From assembly GCA_026874595.1 (NCBI GenBank), contig CM049317.1, positions 21,402,882 through 21,466,881 of the forward strand: DNA of 64,000 bases. The letters run 5' to 3'. The stretch is from Sipunculus nudus. Taxonomy: Eukaryota > Annelida > Sipuncula > Golfingiida > Sipunculidae. The translations under genes were made by a program, and so were the position numbers. The number at the start of each line of letters is the position of its first letter. Positions within the stretch are counted from its first letter, which is position 1. Of the stretch, positions 11,385 to 33,653 are shown piece after piece. The notes under the pieces were generated by a model. That model searched no databases. It was given only the letters and a program-made list of their open reading frames with translations, and was not told the DNA's origin.

Positions 11385-11855
11385 TCAGTCTAACAATTCC
11401 TCTCTTCTCTCTTTCTTTTTCGTCATGTTAGATCAAGATCATTACCAGCGATAATCCAAGAATATGCCTTTAAATAGAACATCACATAATAGGCCCTCTT
11501 CATGTGTTAGCGTTTCAGGTAATTGACGCGTACACTTCATAATCACCTATGTATCGTCACAATAAGGGATTATCACAGCTAACACATATGGAAGGTTGAA
11601 AATGTATTTTGAGTATTTTAATGATTTTGAACATGTACCGACTACATACAGCATACGTTTCTACACAGATTAACCAGTTATTTACCACTTTTCTATGACA
11701 CATATGCTTGCTCGAGTGACGTCTTTCAATATACAAATTTATAATGAAAATAAGTATATTCGCGTGCTTTCATTTTAAAGCAGGATTTACAACGAGTTTA
11801 ATAAAACTTCTGGAGTGACCATCAGAAATTCAGTTTCCGTTTAAAGTAATATTTA

Positions 11856-12238
11856 TTTTTTTTTTTAATATTCATTTTTGTTGGAGGTATCCGCTTCTAT
11901 TTTTTAACGCTAGCTTAACTCTAAGTATATGTACATCTGCAAAATTCCATTCCGGTTTCAGACTACGTAACAGGGCAGATTCACCAGCTTCCAGGCCCGG
12001 TGACTGCTCAACCTGCGGGCCCTGGGTGTGTAATCGTCCCCTTTACTGGGTCATACCAGCGCACTCGTTTGTGAGTGAAACACGGCCCTTTTGGCACGGC
12101 CTTTCCATTAAGGCTGCAGAAGACTCACTTTTGGGTGAGGGTCGACCGTGAAAAATCTCACCGCCTTGGCTAAGATTCGAACTCGCGATCTCCCGGCTTT
12201 GAGTTCTGTGCTCTTCCCCTACGAGCCACAGTAGCCGG
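11856..12238 (-). mobile_element. tRNA-derived SINE, copy 2
   Basis: Same family and orientation as the element at 10968-11384. The B box is well kept (GAGTTCGAATC on the minus strand). The element is flanked by a 14-bp duplication with one mismatch: TAAAGTAATATTTA at 11842-11855 and TAAAGTAATACTTA at 12239-12252. The better-preserved target-site duplication suggests a more recent insertion. It ends about 280 bp upstream of the copy C start codon. Confidence 0.85.
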
Positions 12239-12366
12239 TAAAGTAATACTTACAGGGGTAACCTAGTCAAAGCGAGCGGTGGACCAAGACAAAATGAACG
12301 ACACAACTGAGAACATGGCATTCATACCCAGATACTCCTCTGCAAAGCTCGGGTATGAAGCACTCA

Positions 12367-12411
12367 CGTGTAACCTTTACAAAGCACACATCAGTTACGG
12401 ATGAGAGTCAT
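12367..12411 (+). promoter_or_regulatory. Upstream block of copy C shared with copy B
   Basis: CGTGTAACCTTTACAAAGCA and the following bases match the block upstream of copy B, about 110-155 bp before the copy C ATG. A proximal promoter or 5' UTR role is inferred from conservation between paralogues only. Confidence 0.4.
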
Positions 12412-12521
12412 GTTCACGAAAAACGTTCAACTATGATCATTGTAAACATTTAGTAAGAACAGGTCAGTTACATTTTAAGAGCATAGTCGAACACCTTTTA
12501 CGTATAAAGAAAATTTTCGAT

Positions 12522-19601
<7,080 letters not shown>

Positions 19602-20383
19602 AAACTGAGAAGTATACCTTCGATTATATGTATATTTTTGCTTTATGATAACGGAAAGCGACCTGTGTAGCTTTACGTTTGTTGCTTTTTTATCCAGTAA
19701 CTGTAAGAAATGTTAATGCCATCCACGAGTATTTTGTAAAATAATTGTCAACACGGACAAAGTTACCAAAAAGTATGCATTGGCTTAACAGTTGGTACAC
19801 TCAGTGGGTAAACACTTCAGTCGTTAAATATTTACTTTCGCTGTGAACTGTTTTGTATAGCTAGATTCTTTTTGTTTCCACAACGGAACTGGTAGATGGC
19901 AACTAATTATAATCCGGCCGATGGGAGCGTGGTATCGCATTGTGCATCCACCTCCAAACTTTAAATTTGCGACACCCCCTCTCGTTGGTCTGATTCTTTT
20001 AATTGCGCCAGCTCTGATGATGAAGTCCCGAAAAACTTAGCAATCAAAGCAGCGCTTTAAACGAAGGAAACCTGCAGAGTAATGAGGGTAAACATTTGGT
20101 ACCATTCAGGTTGTAATATTTAACGGCCTTTAATACACAGTAGACCTCGAACTGCTTTAACTAAGAGCTGGTAAAGGGGTAGTCCAGAGACGACATGCCA
20201 CACCTCATACCATAATGCATGTTATGTTTATATGTTATATTTCAATAAATTCGATCAACAATTATTCCATAATCGTTTCTCATTATTTTTCTCATATGAC
20301 AAACAGAATTAGGATTTATCCATATACATGAGAGAAGAGTCCTACTTGTTCAAATAATATTAAAGATGAAAGAAAGAAAATCA
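19602..20383. other. 3' flank of copy C, no gene seen
   Basis: AT-rich flank. The first clear AATAAA downstream of the stop is at 20244-20249, which would give a 3' UTR of about 650 nt if used. A closer noncanonical signal cannot be excluded. No other gene or recognised repeat. Confidence 0.5.
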
Positions 20384-21340
20384 GTGATTGGGCTGTGGCG
20401 GCCATACTGGGATTTCGACAGGTGTGTAATTCAATAGGTCTGGAGCCCTTGTTTGTACCAATCAAGCCTGTGAATTTGGGAAAGTTGAAGTATGTTGTTG
20501 TTGAGTTATTGCCTGCGAAAGGAAATCAATTGATTGTGCTGTGGCGGCCGGCCATATTGGAATTCCGACAAGTTTCGAAATCAATAGGTCTAGAGCGCTC
20601 ATATGTACCAACCATCCCTGTGAATTTTGGAAAGCTGCAGTATGTTGTTGTTGAGTTATTGCGCGCGAAAGAAAATCAGCGATTGGGCTGTGGCGGCCGG
20701 CCATATTGGAATTCCGACAAGTTTCTAAATCAATAGGTCTCGAGCGCTCATATATACCAACCATCCCTGTGAATTTTGGAAAGCTGCAGTATGTTGTTGT
20801 TGAGTTATTGCGCGCGAAAGTAAATCAGCGATTGGGCTGTGGCGGCCATATTGGAATTCCGACAAGTTTCTTAATAAATAGGTCAGGAGCCCTCATAGGT
20901 ACCAATCCTCCCCGTGAATTTGGGAAAGCTGCAGTATGTTGTTGTTGAGTTATTGCCTGCGAAAGAAAATCAATTGATTGGGCTGTGGCTTCCATATTGG
21001 AATTCCTACATGTCTATTATTCGATAGGTCTGGAGCCCTTATAGGTACCAATCATCTCTGTGAATTTGGGAAAGCTGCAGTATGTTGTTGTTATTGCGCG
21101 CGAAAGAAAATCAGCGATTGGGCTGTGGCGGCCATATTGTAATTCCGACATGTCTGTAATTCGATAGGTCTGGAGCACTCATAGGTACCAATCATCCCCA
21201 TGAATTTGGGAAAGCTGCAGTATGTTGTTTGTAGAGTTATCGCGCGCGAAAGTAAGTGTCCCTGACGGAAGGAAGGATGGACGGAAGAATGGACTGACAC
21301 AGTAATCACTATAGGGCACCGCTTGTCAAGTGGGCCCTAC
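20384..21340 (+). repeat. Tandem repeat, about 145-150 bp x 6
   Basis: Units begin near 20386, 20531, 20681, 20829, 20974 and 21116 with ATTGGGCTGTGGCGGCC or a close variant, and each contains AGTATGTTGTTGTTGAG. The last unit is followed by a GGACGGA-type stretch and GTCAAGTGGGCCCTACTT. ORFs of 72-113 aa across the block shift with the repeat and are not genes. A single unit with the same right edge lies near 10021-10125. Confidence 0.85.
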
Positions 21341-21665
21341 TTATAACAACGGTATTAGTAAAGTATTTGTCCAAGTCATATCAAACACGAAAGCGATGTT
21401 AATCTTTGAGCAATATAAACAAAGCAGATCACCCTGACACAGGAATACTGGAAATATTTTTACTGAGACACCTTTCATCAATTTTTATCATAACAGATTT
21501 TAAGTGAATTCTTTGTTATAAATTGTTGTTCAATTTTTTTATCAAATAATTCACCAATATTGTTAGCTATTTCAAGGATCAAAGCAGAAAACATGTGACA
21601 TCAGGGTCATTTTGACTATTTTGTCTTCTATCTATCTAGTAATTTAGTCAATTGTTGTATCTCTC

Positions 21666-23276
21666 GGTTCATTTAGATTAACTAACGATGACTTCTTTTT
21701 GTGTGATATTATATGTATTATTTATATATCCTCAGATTCACCTGCCACAGCGTTGATCCAATTTCAAAAACAAATTGACATCGCTCTTAAATGGTTTCAG
21801 GATAACCGACTTCGTATAAACCCTGTGAAATCTACTTTAGTGTTATTTTTCAACAGAAAACACGATCTTCAAATCAAAATATCGTTATGAATTATGTTAT
21901 ATTACAACCTGTGGAGAGCACAAAATTACTTGGTGTCATCATCGACTCCAAGCTGACGTGGAAAGAACATATTAAACTCTTGTGTGAAAAATCTAAATTT
22001 AAATTAGGACTACTCTTCCGACTTAGTAAAATAATTCAAACTTCCAGTTTAAATACTACATATTTTGCTCTTTATCAACGCCACATCGATCACTGTATAT
22101 CTGGTTGGGGCAATTGTTTCAAATCGTTTTTAAGTCGAATCCAAAAACTACAGAATAAGGCTGCACGCATTGAAACCGAAAATTTTAATTGCAACACATC
22201 ATCTGCGTTTTTATTTAACAAGCTAGGTTGGATGACTGTGTGCAGAGGCATCGCTACTTTGATTGTGTATACTTGTATATAAATGTTTGTCTAAAGACGT
22301 ACCTGAATATTATAAAAATGCTCTAAATTATCAAGCGATTCCAAACAAAACTGGATCTCCTGCAAACAACAATTAAACCTAACCTATGCTTTTATACTCT
22401 GGCAGGTTTCGATGCAGAAAATTTTATAATTTTATTATTTTATAATTTTATAATATGTATTCTTACCTAATATTCGCCATTTTATTAGATTTTTCTCGTA
22501 ATTTAGATATGTGCTGTATTGTTTAAGTTTATAACCATTGAGTTCAACATTTTCATGATTTGTATTTTCGTTTATGTGTGAATTCAGTCTAGTTTTTATT
22601 ATCCCGATCCCTGTCTTGTATCAGCTTATTTTCAAGTCAGTCTCGGATAGTGAACATTTTATCGACGCCACGTAACATTTTATAATTAGATGTATACTTA
22701 TAAATATATCTGCTAAACATATTATGCTTGCCTTTGTCCTAGGGATCAGTTGCCACTTGTTTTTTTCCGACTTCAGCAAAGACTTTTTAAGCCCTTTTAC
22801 AGTTTAATGTAACAGAATATTTATAATTTATGTATACTTATCTAATGTTTGCCATTGTCATATTCTCGTTTGCATATTGTTGTATATGTTTAGTTAATAT
22901 CCTAGAGTGTACAATGATCTTAGACTTCCGTGAAGGTATTTGCGTACTAATCATGTATTTATCTTTATGCTATATGTTTAATATTTTACATTTTTATTCT
23001 ATATGTGTTCCATATTCAACATGCTCGCTCACTCATCCCTAACGAGGATCCGCTCGGCAGACTTACCTGTTCGGTTAGCTGCTCTCTCACTGCTATGCAG
23101 TGCTGAGAGACATGGCGTTGTCACTACGAGTTTGTCGAGTCGGGTCCATATGAGTGTAGTAAATTCGCCTGTTATGTGTATACAATGGACGCAGGACCCT
23201 ATTGAAAATCAGCATATTGTGCTAAACAGGCCATCCTGGTAAAACATCTTTGAAATAAATAAAATAAAAAAACAAT
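21666..23276 (+). mobile_element. Decayed non-LTR retrotransposon (LINE), RT C-terminal part plus 3' UTR
   Basis: The + frame reads TNDDFFL (remnant of the RT YxDD box, near 21681), then DNRLRINPVKSTLVLFF, a frameshift near 21850-21887, then KLLGVIIDSKLTWKEHI, LFRLSKIIQTSSLNTTYFAL and HCISGWGN (21887-22282). These match the palm/thumb end of Jockey/CR1-like reverse transcriptases. The catalytic box is damaged and the endonuclease and most of the RT are missing. The 3' part ends CATCTTTGAAATAAATAAA, the same end as the fragment at 18389-18825. It is dead. Confidence 0.75.
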
Positions 23277-24104
23277 TGAAGTGTGTTGTCACTGTAAAGC
23301 CAGATATAAAATGAATCAAATGCTTCGTGAGTTAAACACTGCGGGCCAAACCGTTATCAGTTCAGCTTTTATTTTCAAGTAATCAATCATGCTCATATTT
23401 CTGTCGGATCCAAAACCACTATAATTTATCATATTCAAGTACATACGTAGGGGTACACGCTGTAGGGGTAAATATAATAAGATGCGTTGGACTGAGACAA
23501 GTTAACGGTCGGACGATGAACAGGGTACGCTTTCCATTCGCATGTGCATTTCCTTCATTTGAAAGGAATTCAGACAGTGTTAAATAATTGTGTAGGTCTT
23601 ACGTGTGCTCATAAATATTTCCCTGCAACATATCACACCAACATTGCCTGGGTTATCGTATTTTACCTTTCTCAGTGCAAGAAGGTTAACTACAACATTA
23701 ATGATAAAGGCCAGATGGGGCCTCTTCTCCTATGATGTAGCTTAATTAAGAGGTGGTTTTAGATAGGATAGTAACATGTTGTTACACAATAAAGATATGG
23801 CAACTTTGAAATGACGAATATGTAATGAATCAACGCATTATTGCGCTTATACACAGCGAGACATATCGTCAGTGGTTGTCTTCTGTCTGTTAGTACTCGG
23901 TGAAGCGGTAGGGTCTTACACTTTCCGCATTAGTAACCGGTAAATTGTGATAAATTTTACACCAGTATCATGACAATGTAAGGATAACCAATGAGGGCCG
24001 TCAACTAAAGCAGAGTTAACAGATCACTGAGGGAGAGGGCACACACTGCCCATTAACATGCTCAAGTAGTCAAGTACTTCTGATGTTCATAGACAATAGT
24101 TAAC
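23277..24104. other. Intergenic spacer and 5' flank of copy D, no gene seen
   Basis: No convincing ORF, repeat or RNA gene. The 100 bp before the copy D ATG share little with the flanks of copies B and C beyond short purine-rich runs, so its promoter appears different or heavily diverged. Confidence 0.5.
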
Positions 24105-26619
<2,515 letters not shown>

Positions 26620-27119
26620 NNNNNNNNNNNNNNNNNNNNNNNNNNNNNNNNNNNNNNNNNNNNNNNNNNNNNNNNNNNNNNNNNNNNNNNNNNNNNNNNN
26701 NNNNNNNNNNNNNNNNNNNNNNNNNNNNNNNNNNNNNNNNNNNNNNNNNNNNNNNNNNNNNNNNNNNNNNNNNNNNNNNNNNNNNNNNNNNNNNNNNNNN
26801 NNNNNNNNNNNNNNNNNNNNNNNNNNNNNNNNNNNNNNNNNNNNNNNNNNNNNNNNNNNNNNNNNNNNNNNNNNNNNNNNNNNNNNNNNNNNNNNNNNNN
26901 NNNNNNNNNNNNNNNNNNNNNNNNNNNNNNNNNNNNNNNNNNNNNNNNNNNNNNNNNNNNNNNNNNNNNNNNNNNNNNNNNNNNNNNNNNNNNNNNNNNN
27001 NNNNNNNNNNNNNNNNNNNNNNNNNNNNNNNNNNNNNNNNNNNNNNNNNNNNNNNNNNNNNNNNNNNNNNNNNNNNNNNNNNNNNNNNNNNNNNNNNNNN
27101 NNNNNNNNNNNNNNNNNNN
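26620..27119. other. Assembly gap, 500 N
   Basis: Exactly 500 N, a conventional placeholder, so true size and order are unknown. It cuts exon 3 of copy D and hides the junction with the satellite array. Confidence 1.
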
Positions 27120-30100
27120 TCAGTCACATGCAGGGGCAGATGATCGAAAACTGTCTGCGACTGGTCACCAATTGTCAGTCATGCGCAGGGGCAGATGATT
27201 GCCAACTGTCTGCGACTGGTCCTCAACTGTCAGTCACAAGCACCGTCAGTTGAGCGCAAACTGTCTGCGATTGGTCACGAGTTGTCAGTGACATGCAAGG
27301 GCAGATGATCGCAAACTGTCTGCGACTAGTCACCGATTGTCAGTCATACGCAGGGACAAATGATTGCAAACTGTCTGCGACTGGTCACCAATTGTCAGTC
27401 TCATGCTGGGTCAGATGATCGCAAACTGTCTGCGACTGGTCGCCGATAGTAAGTCACATGCAGGGGCAGATGATCGCAAAATGTCTGCGACTTGTCATCA
27501 ATTGTCATTCACATGCAGGGGCAGATTATCGCAAACTTTCAGGGACTGGTTATCGATTGTCATTCATAAGCAGTGGCAGATGATCGCAAACTGTCTGCGA
27601 CTGGTCATCAATTGTCAGTCACAAGCACCGTCAGATGAGCGCAAACTGTCTGCGATTAGTCACCAATTGTCAGTCACATGTAGGGCAGATGATCGCAAAC
27701 TGTCTGCGACTGGTTACCGATTGTCAGGCACATGCAGCAGGAGATGATTACAAAGTGTCTCTGATTGGCACCAATTGTCAGTCACATGCAGGGGCAGATG
27801 ATCACAATCTCTATGACTGGTCGCCGATTATAAGTCACATGCAAGGGGCCAATGATCGCAACCGTCTGCGGCTGGTCACCGATTGTCAGTCACATGCAGG
27901 GGCAGATATTCGCTAACGGTCTGTGACTGGTCACCGATTGTCAGGCACATGCAGGGGCAGATGATCGCAAACTGTCTTCGACTAGTCACCGATTGGCAGT
28001 CACATGCAGGGGCAGATAATCGCAAACTGTCTGCGACTGGTCGCCGATTATAAGCCACATGCAGGGGCCAATGATCGCAAACCGACTGCGGCTGGTCACC
28101 GATTGTCAGTTACATGCAGGGGCAGATGATCTCTAACCGTCTGTGACTGGTCACCGATTGTCAGTCAAATGCAAAGGGCAGATGATCGCAAACTTTCACG
28201 GACTGGTCATGGATTGTCAGACAAATGCAGGGGGAGATGATCGCAAACTGTCTGCGACTAATCACTGATTGTCAGTCAAATGCAAGGGCAGATGATAGCA
28301 AACTTTCTGTGACTGGTCACCGATTGTCGGTCACATGCAGGGGCAGATGATGGCAAACTGTCTGCGACTGGTCACCGATTGTCATTCACATGCAGCGGCA
28401 GATGATCGCAAACTGTCTGCGACTGGTCGCCGATTATAAGTCACATGAAGGGGCAGATGATCGCAAACTGTCTGCGACTGGTCATCAATTGTCTGCCACA
28501 AGGACCGTCAGATGAGCGCAAAATGTCTGCGATTGGTCACCAATTGTCAATCACATGCAGGGCAGATGATCGCAAACTGTCTGCGACTGGTTACCAATTG
28601 TCAGGCACATGCAGCAGGAGATGATTACAAAGTGTCTCCGATAGGCACCAATTGTCAGTCACATGCAAGGGCAGATGATCGCAAACTCAACGACTGGTCG
28701 CTGATTATAAGTCATGCAGGGGCCAATGATCGCAAACCCTCTGCGGCTGGTCACCTATTGTCAGTTACGTGCAGGGGCAGATGATCGCTAACTCTATGAC
28801 TGGTCACCGATTATCAGTCACAGGCTGGGGCAGATGATCGCAAACTTTCTGGGACCAGTCATCGATTGTCAGTCAAATACAGGGGAAGATGATCGCAAAC
28901 TGTCTCCGACTGGTCACCAATTGTCAGTCACATACAGGGGCAGATGATCGCAAACTTTCTGTGACTGATCCTCGATTGTCAGACAAATGCAGGGGGAGAT
29001 GATCGCAAACGCTATGACTGGTCACCGATTGTCAGTCACAGGCTGGGGCAGATGATCGCCAACTTTCTGGGACTAGTCATCGATTGTCAGTCAAATACAG
29101 GGGAATATGATCGCAAACTGTCTCCGACTGGTCACCGATTGTCAGTTAATGCAGGGGCTGATGATCGGAAACTGTCTTCGACTGGTCAGCGATTGTCAGT
29201 CATACGCAGGGACAGATGATTGCAAACTGTCTCCGACTGGTTACCGATTGTCAGTCACATGCAGGGTCAGGTGATCGCAAACTGTCTGTTACTGGTCGCC
29301 GATTGTAAGTCACATGCAGGGGCAGATGATCGCAAAATGTCTGGACATGTCATCAATTGTCAGTCACATGCAGGGCAGATGATCGCAAACTTTCAGGGAC
29401 TGGTTATCGATTGTCATTCATAAGCAGTGGCAGATGATCGCAAATTCTCTGCGATTGGCCACCAATTGTCAGTCACATGCAGGGCAGATGATCGCAAACT
29501 GTCTGTGACTGGTCACTGATTGTCAGGCATATGCAGCGGGAGATGATTACAAAGTGTCTCCGATTGGCACCAATTGTCAGTCACATGCAGGGTCAGATGA
29601 TCACAAACTCTATGACTGGTCACCGATTATAAGTCATATGCAGGGCCCAATGATCACAACCGTGTGCGGCTGGTCACCTATTGTCAGATACGTGCAGGGG
29701 CAGATGATCGCAAACTTTCACGGAGTGGTCATCGATTGTCAGTCAAATGCAGGGGGAGATGATCGCAAACTGTCTGCGACTGGTCGCCAATTGTCATTCA
29801 AAAGCTAGGGCAGGTGATCGCAAACTTTCTGTGACTGGTCAGCAATTGTCAGTCACATGCTGGGGCAGATGATCGCAAACTTTCTGGGACTAGTCATCGT
29901 TTGTAAGTCAAATGCAGGGGAAGATGATCGCAAACTGTCTGTGACTGGTCACCGATTGTCAGTCACATGCAGGGGCAGATGATCGCAAACTGTCTGCGAC
30001 TGGTCTCCAATTGTCAGTCATACGCAGGGGCAGATGATTGCAAACTGTCTGCGACTGGTCATCAACTGTCAGTCACAAGCACCGTCAGTTGAGCGCAAAC

Positions 30101-30479
30101 TGTCTGCGATTGGTCACGAGTTGTCAGTGACATGCAAGGGCAGATGATCGCAAACTGTCTGCGACTAGTCACCGATTGTCAGTCATACGCAGGGACAAAT
30201 GATTGCAAACTGTCTGCGACTGGTCACCAATTGTCAGTCACATGCTGGGTCAGATGATCGCAAACTGTCTGCGACTGGTCGCCGATAGTAAGTCACATGC
30301 AGGGGCAGATGATCGCAAAATGTCTGCGACTTATCATCAATTGTCATTCACATGCAGGGGCAGATTATCGCAAACTTTCAGGGACTGGTTATAGATTGTC
30401 ATTCATAAGCAGTGGCAGATGATCGCAAACTGTCTGCGACTGGTCATCAAGTGTCAGTCACAAGCACCGTCAGATGAGC
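27120..30479 (+). repeat. Proximal, less regular part of the satellite
   Basis: Monomers here are more mixed and long duplications are fewer. One block at about 27200-27790 recurs at about 30040-30630 (offset 2,839 bp), and again in part near 59290-59760. The irregular edge next to single-copy DNA is as expected for a satellite flank. Confidence 0.6.
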
Positions 30480-33400
30480 GCAAACTGTCTGCGATTAGTC
30501 ACCAATTGTCAGTCACATGCAGGGCAGATGATCGCAAACTGTCTGCGACTGGTTACCGATTGTCAGGCACATGCAGCAGGAGATGATTACAAAGTGTCTC
30601 TGATTGGCACCAATTGTCAGTCACATGCAGGGGCAGATGATCGCTAACAGTCTGTGACTGGTCACCGATTGTCTGTCAAATGCAGGGGCAGATGTTCGCT
30701 AACGGTCTGTGACTGGTCACCGATTGTCAGGCACATGCAGGGGCAGATGATCGCAATCTGTCTTCGACTAGTCACCGATTGGCAGTCACATGCAGGGGCA
30801 GATGATCGCAAACTGTCTGCGACTGGTCGCCGATTATAAGTCACATTGAGGGGCCAATGATCGCAAACCGTCTGCGGCTGGTCACCGATTGTCAGTTACA
30901 TGCAGGGGCAGATGATCGCTAACCGTCTGTGACTGGTCACCGATTGTCAGTCAAATGCAAAGGGCAGATGATCGCAAACTTTCACGGACTCGTCATCGAT
31001 TGTCAGTCAAATGCAAGGGGAGATGATCGCAAACTGTCTGAGACTGATCACCGATTGTCAGTCAAATGCAAGGGCAGATGATCGCAAACTTTCTGTAACT
31101 GGTCACCAATTGTCGGTCACATGCAGGGGCAGATGATTGCAAACTGTCTGCGACTGGTCACCGATTGTCATTCACATGCAGGGGCAGATGATCGCAAACT
31201 GTCTTCGACTAGTCACCGATTGGCAGTCACATGCAGGGGCAGATGATCGCAAACTGTCTGCGACTGGTCACCGATTGTCAGTCACATGCAGGGGCAGATG
31301 ATCGCAAACTGTCTGCGACTGGTCACCAATTGTAAGGGATACGCAAGGGCAGATGATTGCAAACTGTCTGCGACTGGTCATCAACTGTCAGTCACAAGCC
31401 CCGTCAGATGAGCGCAAACTGTCTGCGATTGGTCACGAGTGTCAGTGACATGCAAGGGCAGATGATCGCAAACTGTCTGCGACTGGTCACCAATTGTCAG
31501 CTACATGCTGGGACAGATGATCGCAAACTGTCTGTGACTGGTCACCGATTGTCGTTCACATGCAGGGGCAGATGATCGCAAACTGTCTGCGACTGGTCGC
31601 CGATTATAAGTCACATGAAGGGGCAGATGATCGCAAACTGTCTGCGACTGGTCATCAATTGTCATTCACAAGCACCGTCAGATGAGCGCAAACTATCTGC
31701 GATTGGTCACCAATTGTCAATCACATGCAGGGCAGATGATCGCAAACTGTCTGCGACTGGTCCCCAAATGTCAGGCACATGCAGCAGGAGATGATTACAA
31801 AGTGTCTCCGATAGGCACCAATTGTCAGTCACATGCAAGGGCAGATGATCGCAAACTCTACGACTGGTCGCTGATTATAAGTCACATGCAGGGGACAATG
31901 ATCGCAAACCCTCTGCGGCTGGTCACCTATTGTCAGTTACGTGCAGGGGCAGATGATCGCTAACTCTATGACTGGTCACCGATTATCAGTCACAGGCTGG
32001 GGCAGATGATCGCAAACTTTCTGGGACTGGTCAACGATTGTCAGTCAAATGCAGGGGGAGATGATCGCAAACTGTCTGCGATTAGTCACCAATTGTCAGT
32101 CACATGCAGGGCAGATGATCGCAAACTGTATGCGACTGGTTACCGATTGTCAGGCACATGCAGCAGGAGATGATTACAAAGTGTCTCTGATTGGCACCAA
32201 TTGTCAGTCACATGCAGGGGCAGATGATCGCTAACAGTCTGTGACTGGTCACCGATTGTCTGTCAAATGCAGGGGCAGATGTTCGCTAACGGTCTGTGAC
32301 TGGTCACCGATTGTCAGGCACATGCAGGGGCAGATGATCGCAATCTGTCTTCGACTAGTCACCGATTGGCAGTCACATGCAGGGGCAGATGATCGCAAAC
32401 TGTCTGCGACTGGTCGCCGATTATAAGTCACATTGAGGGGCCAATGATCGCAAACCGTCTGCGGCTGGTCACCGATTGTCAGTTACATGCAGGGGCAGAT
32501 GATCGCTAACCGTCTGTGACTGGTCACCGATTGTCAGTCAAATGCAAAGGGCAGATGATCGCAAACTTTCACGGACTCGTCATCGATTGTCAGTCAAATG
32601 CAAGGGGAGATGATCGCAAACTGTCTGAGACTGATCACCGATTGTCAGTCAAATGCAAGGGCAGATGATCGCAAACTTTCTGTAACTGGTCACCAATTGT
32701 CGGTCAGATGCAGGGGCAGATGATGGCAAACTGTCTGCGACTGGTCACCGATTGTCATTCACATGCAGGGGCAGATGATCGCAAACTGTCTTCGACTAGT
32801 CACCGATTGGCAGTCACATGCAGGGGCAGATGATCGCAAACTGTCTGCGACTGGTCACCGATTGTCAGTCACATGCAGGGGCAGATGATCGCAAACTGTC
32901 TGCGACTGGTCACCAATTGTAAGGGATACGCAAGGGCAGATGATTGCAAACTGTCTGCGACTGGTCATCAACTGTCAGTCACAAGCCCCGTCAGATGAGC
33001 GCAAACTGTCTGCGATTGGTCACGAGTGTCAGTGACATGCAAGGGCAGATGATCGCAAACTGTCTGCGACTGGTCACCAATTGTCAGCTACATGCTGGGA
33101 CAGATGATCGCAAACTGCCTGTGACTGGTCACCGATTGTCGTTCACATGCAGGGGCAGATGATCGCAAACTGTCTGCGACTGGTCGCCGATTATAAGTCA
33201 CATGAAGGGGCAGATGATCGCAAACTGTCTGCGACTGGTCATCAATTGTCAGTCACAAGCACCGTCAGATGAGCGCAAACTATCTGCGATTGGTCACCAA
33301 TTGTCAATCACATGCAGGGCAGATGATCGCAAACTGTCTGCGACTGGTCACCAATTGTCAGGCACATGCAGCAGGAGATGATTACAAAGTGTCTCCGATA

Positions 33401-33653
33401 GGCACCAATTGTCAGTCACATGCAAGGGCAGATGATCGCAAACTCTACGACTGGTCGCTGATTATAAGTCACATGCAGGGGACAAATATCGCAAACCCTC
33501 TGCGGCTGGTCACCTATTGTCAGTTACGTGCAGGGGCAGATGATCGCTAACTCTATGACTGGTCACCGATTATCAGTCACAGGCTGGGGCAGATGATCGC
33601 AAACTTTCTGGGACTGGTCATCGATTGTCAGTCAAATGCAGGGGGAGATGATC
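30480..33653 (+). repeat. Two tandem 1,587-bp superunits in the satellite
   Basis: Segments 30480-32066 and 32067-33653 match at offset 1,587 bp with only scattered differences (for example CACATG versus CAGATG near 31112/32699). A partial third copy covers about 34340-35400, at offset 1,752 from the second. Each superunit is about 29 monomers. Confidence 0.85.

Noticed and set aside
20395-21309. Overlapping ORFs of 72-113 aa on both strands
   Set aside because: They are by-products of the roughly 147-bp tandem repeat, whose spacing varies and shifts the frame.
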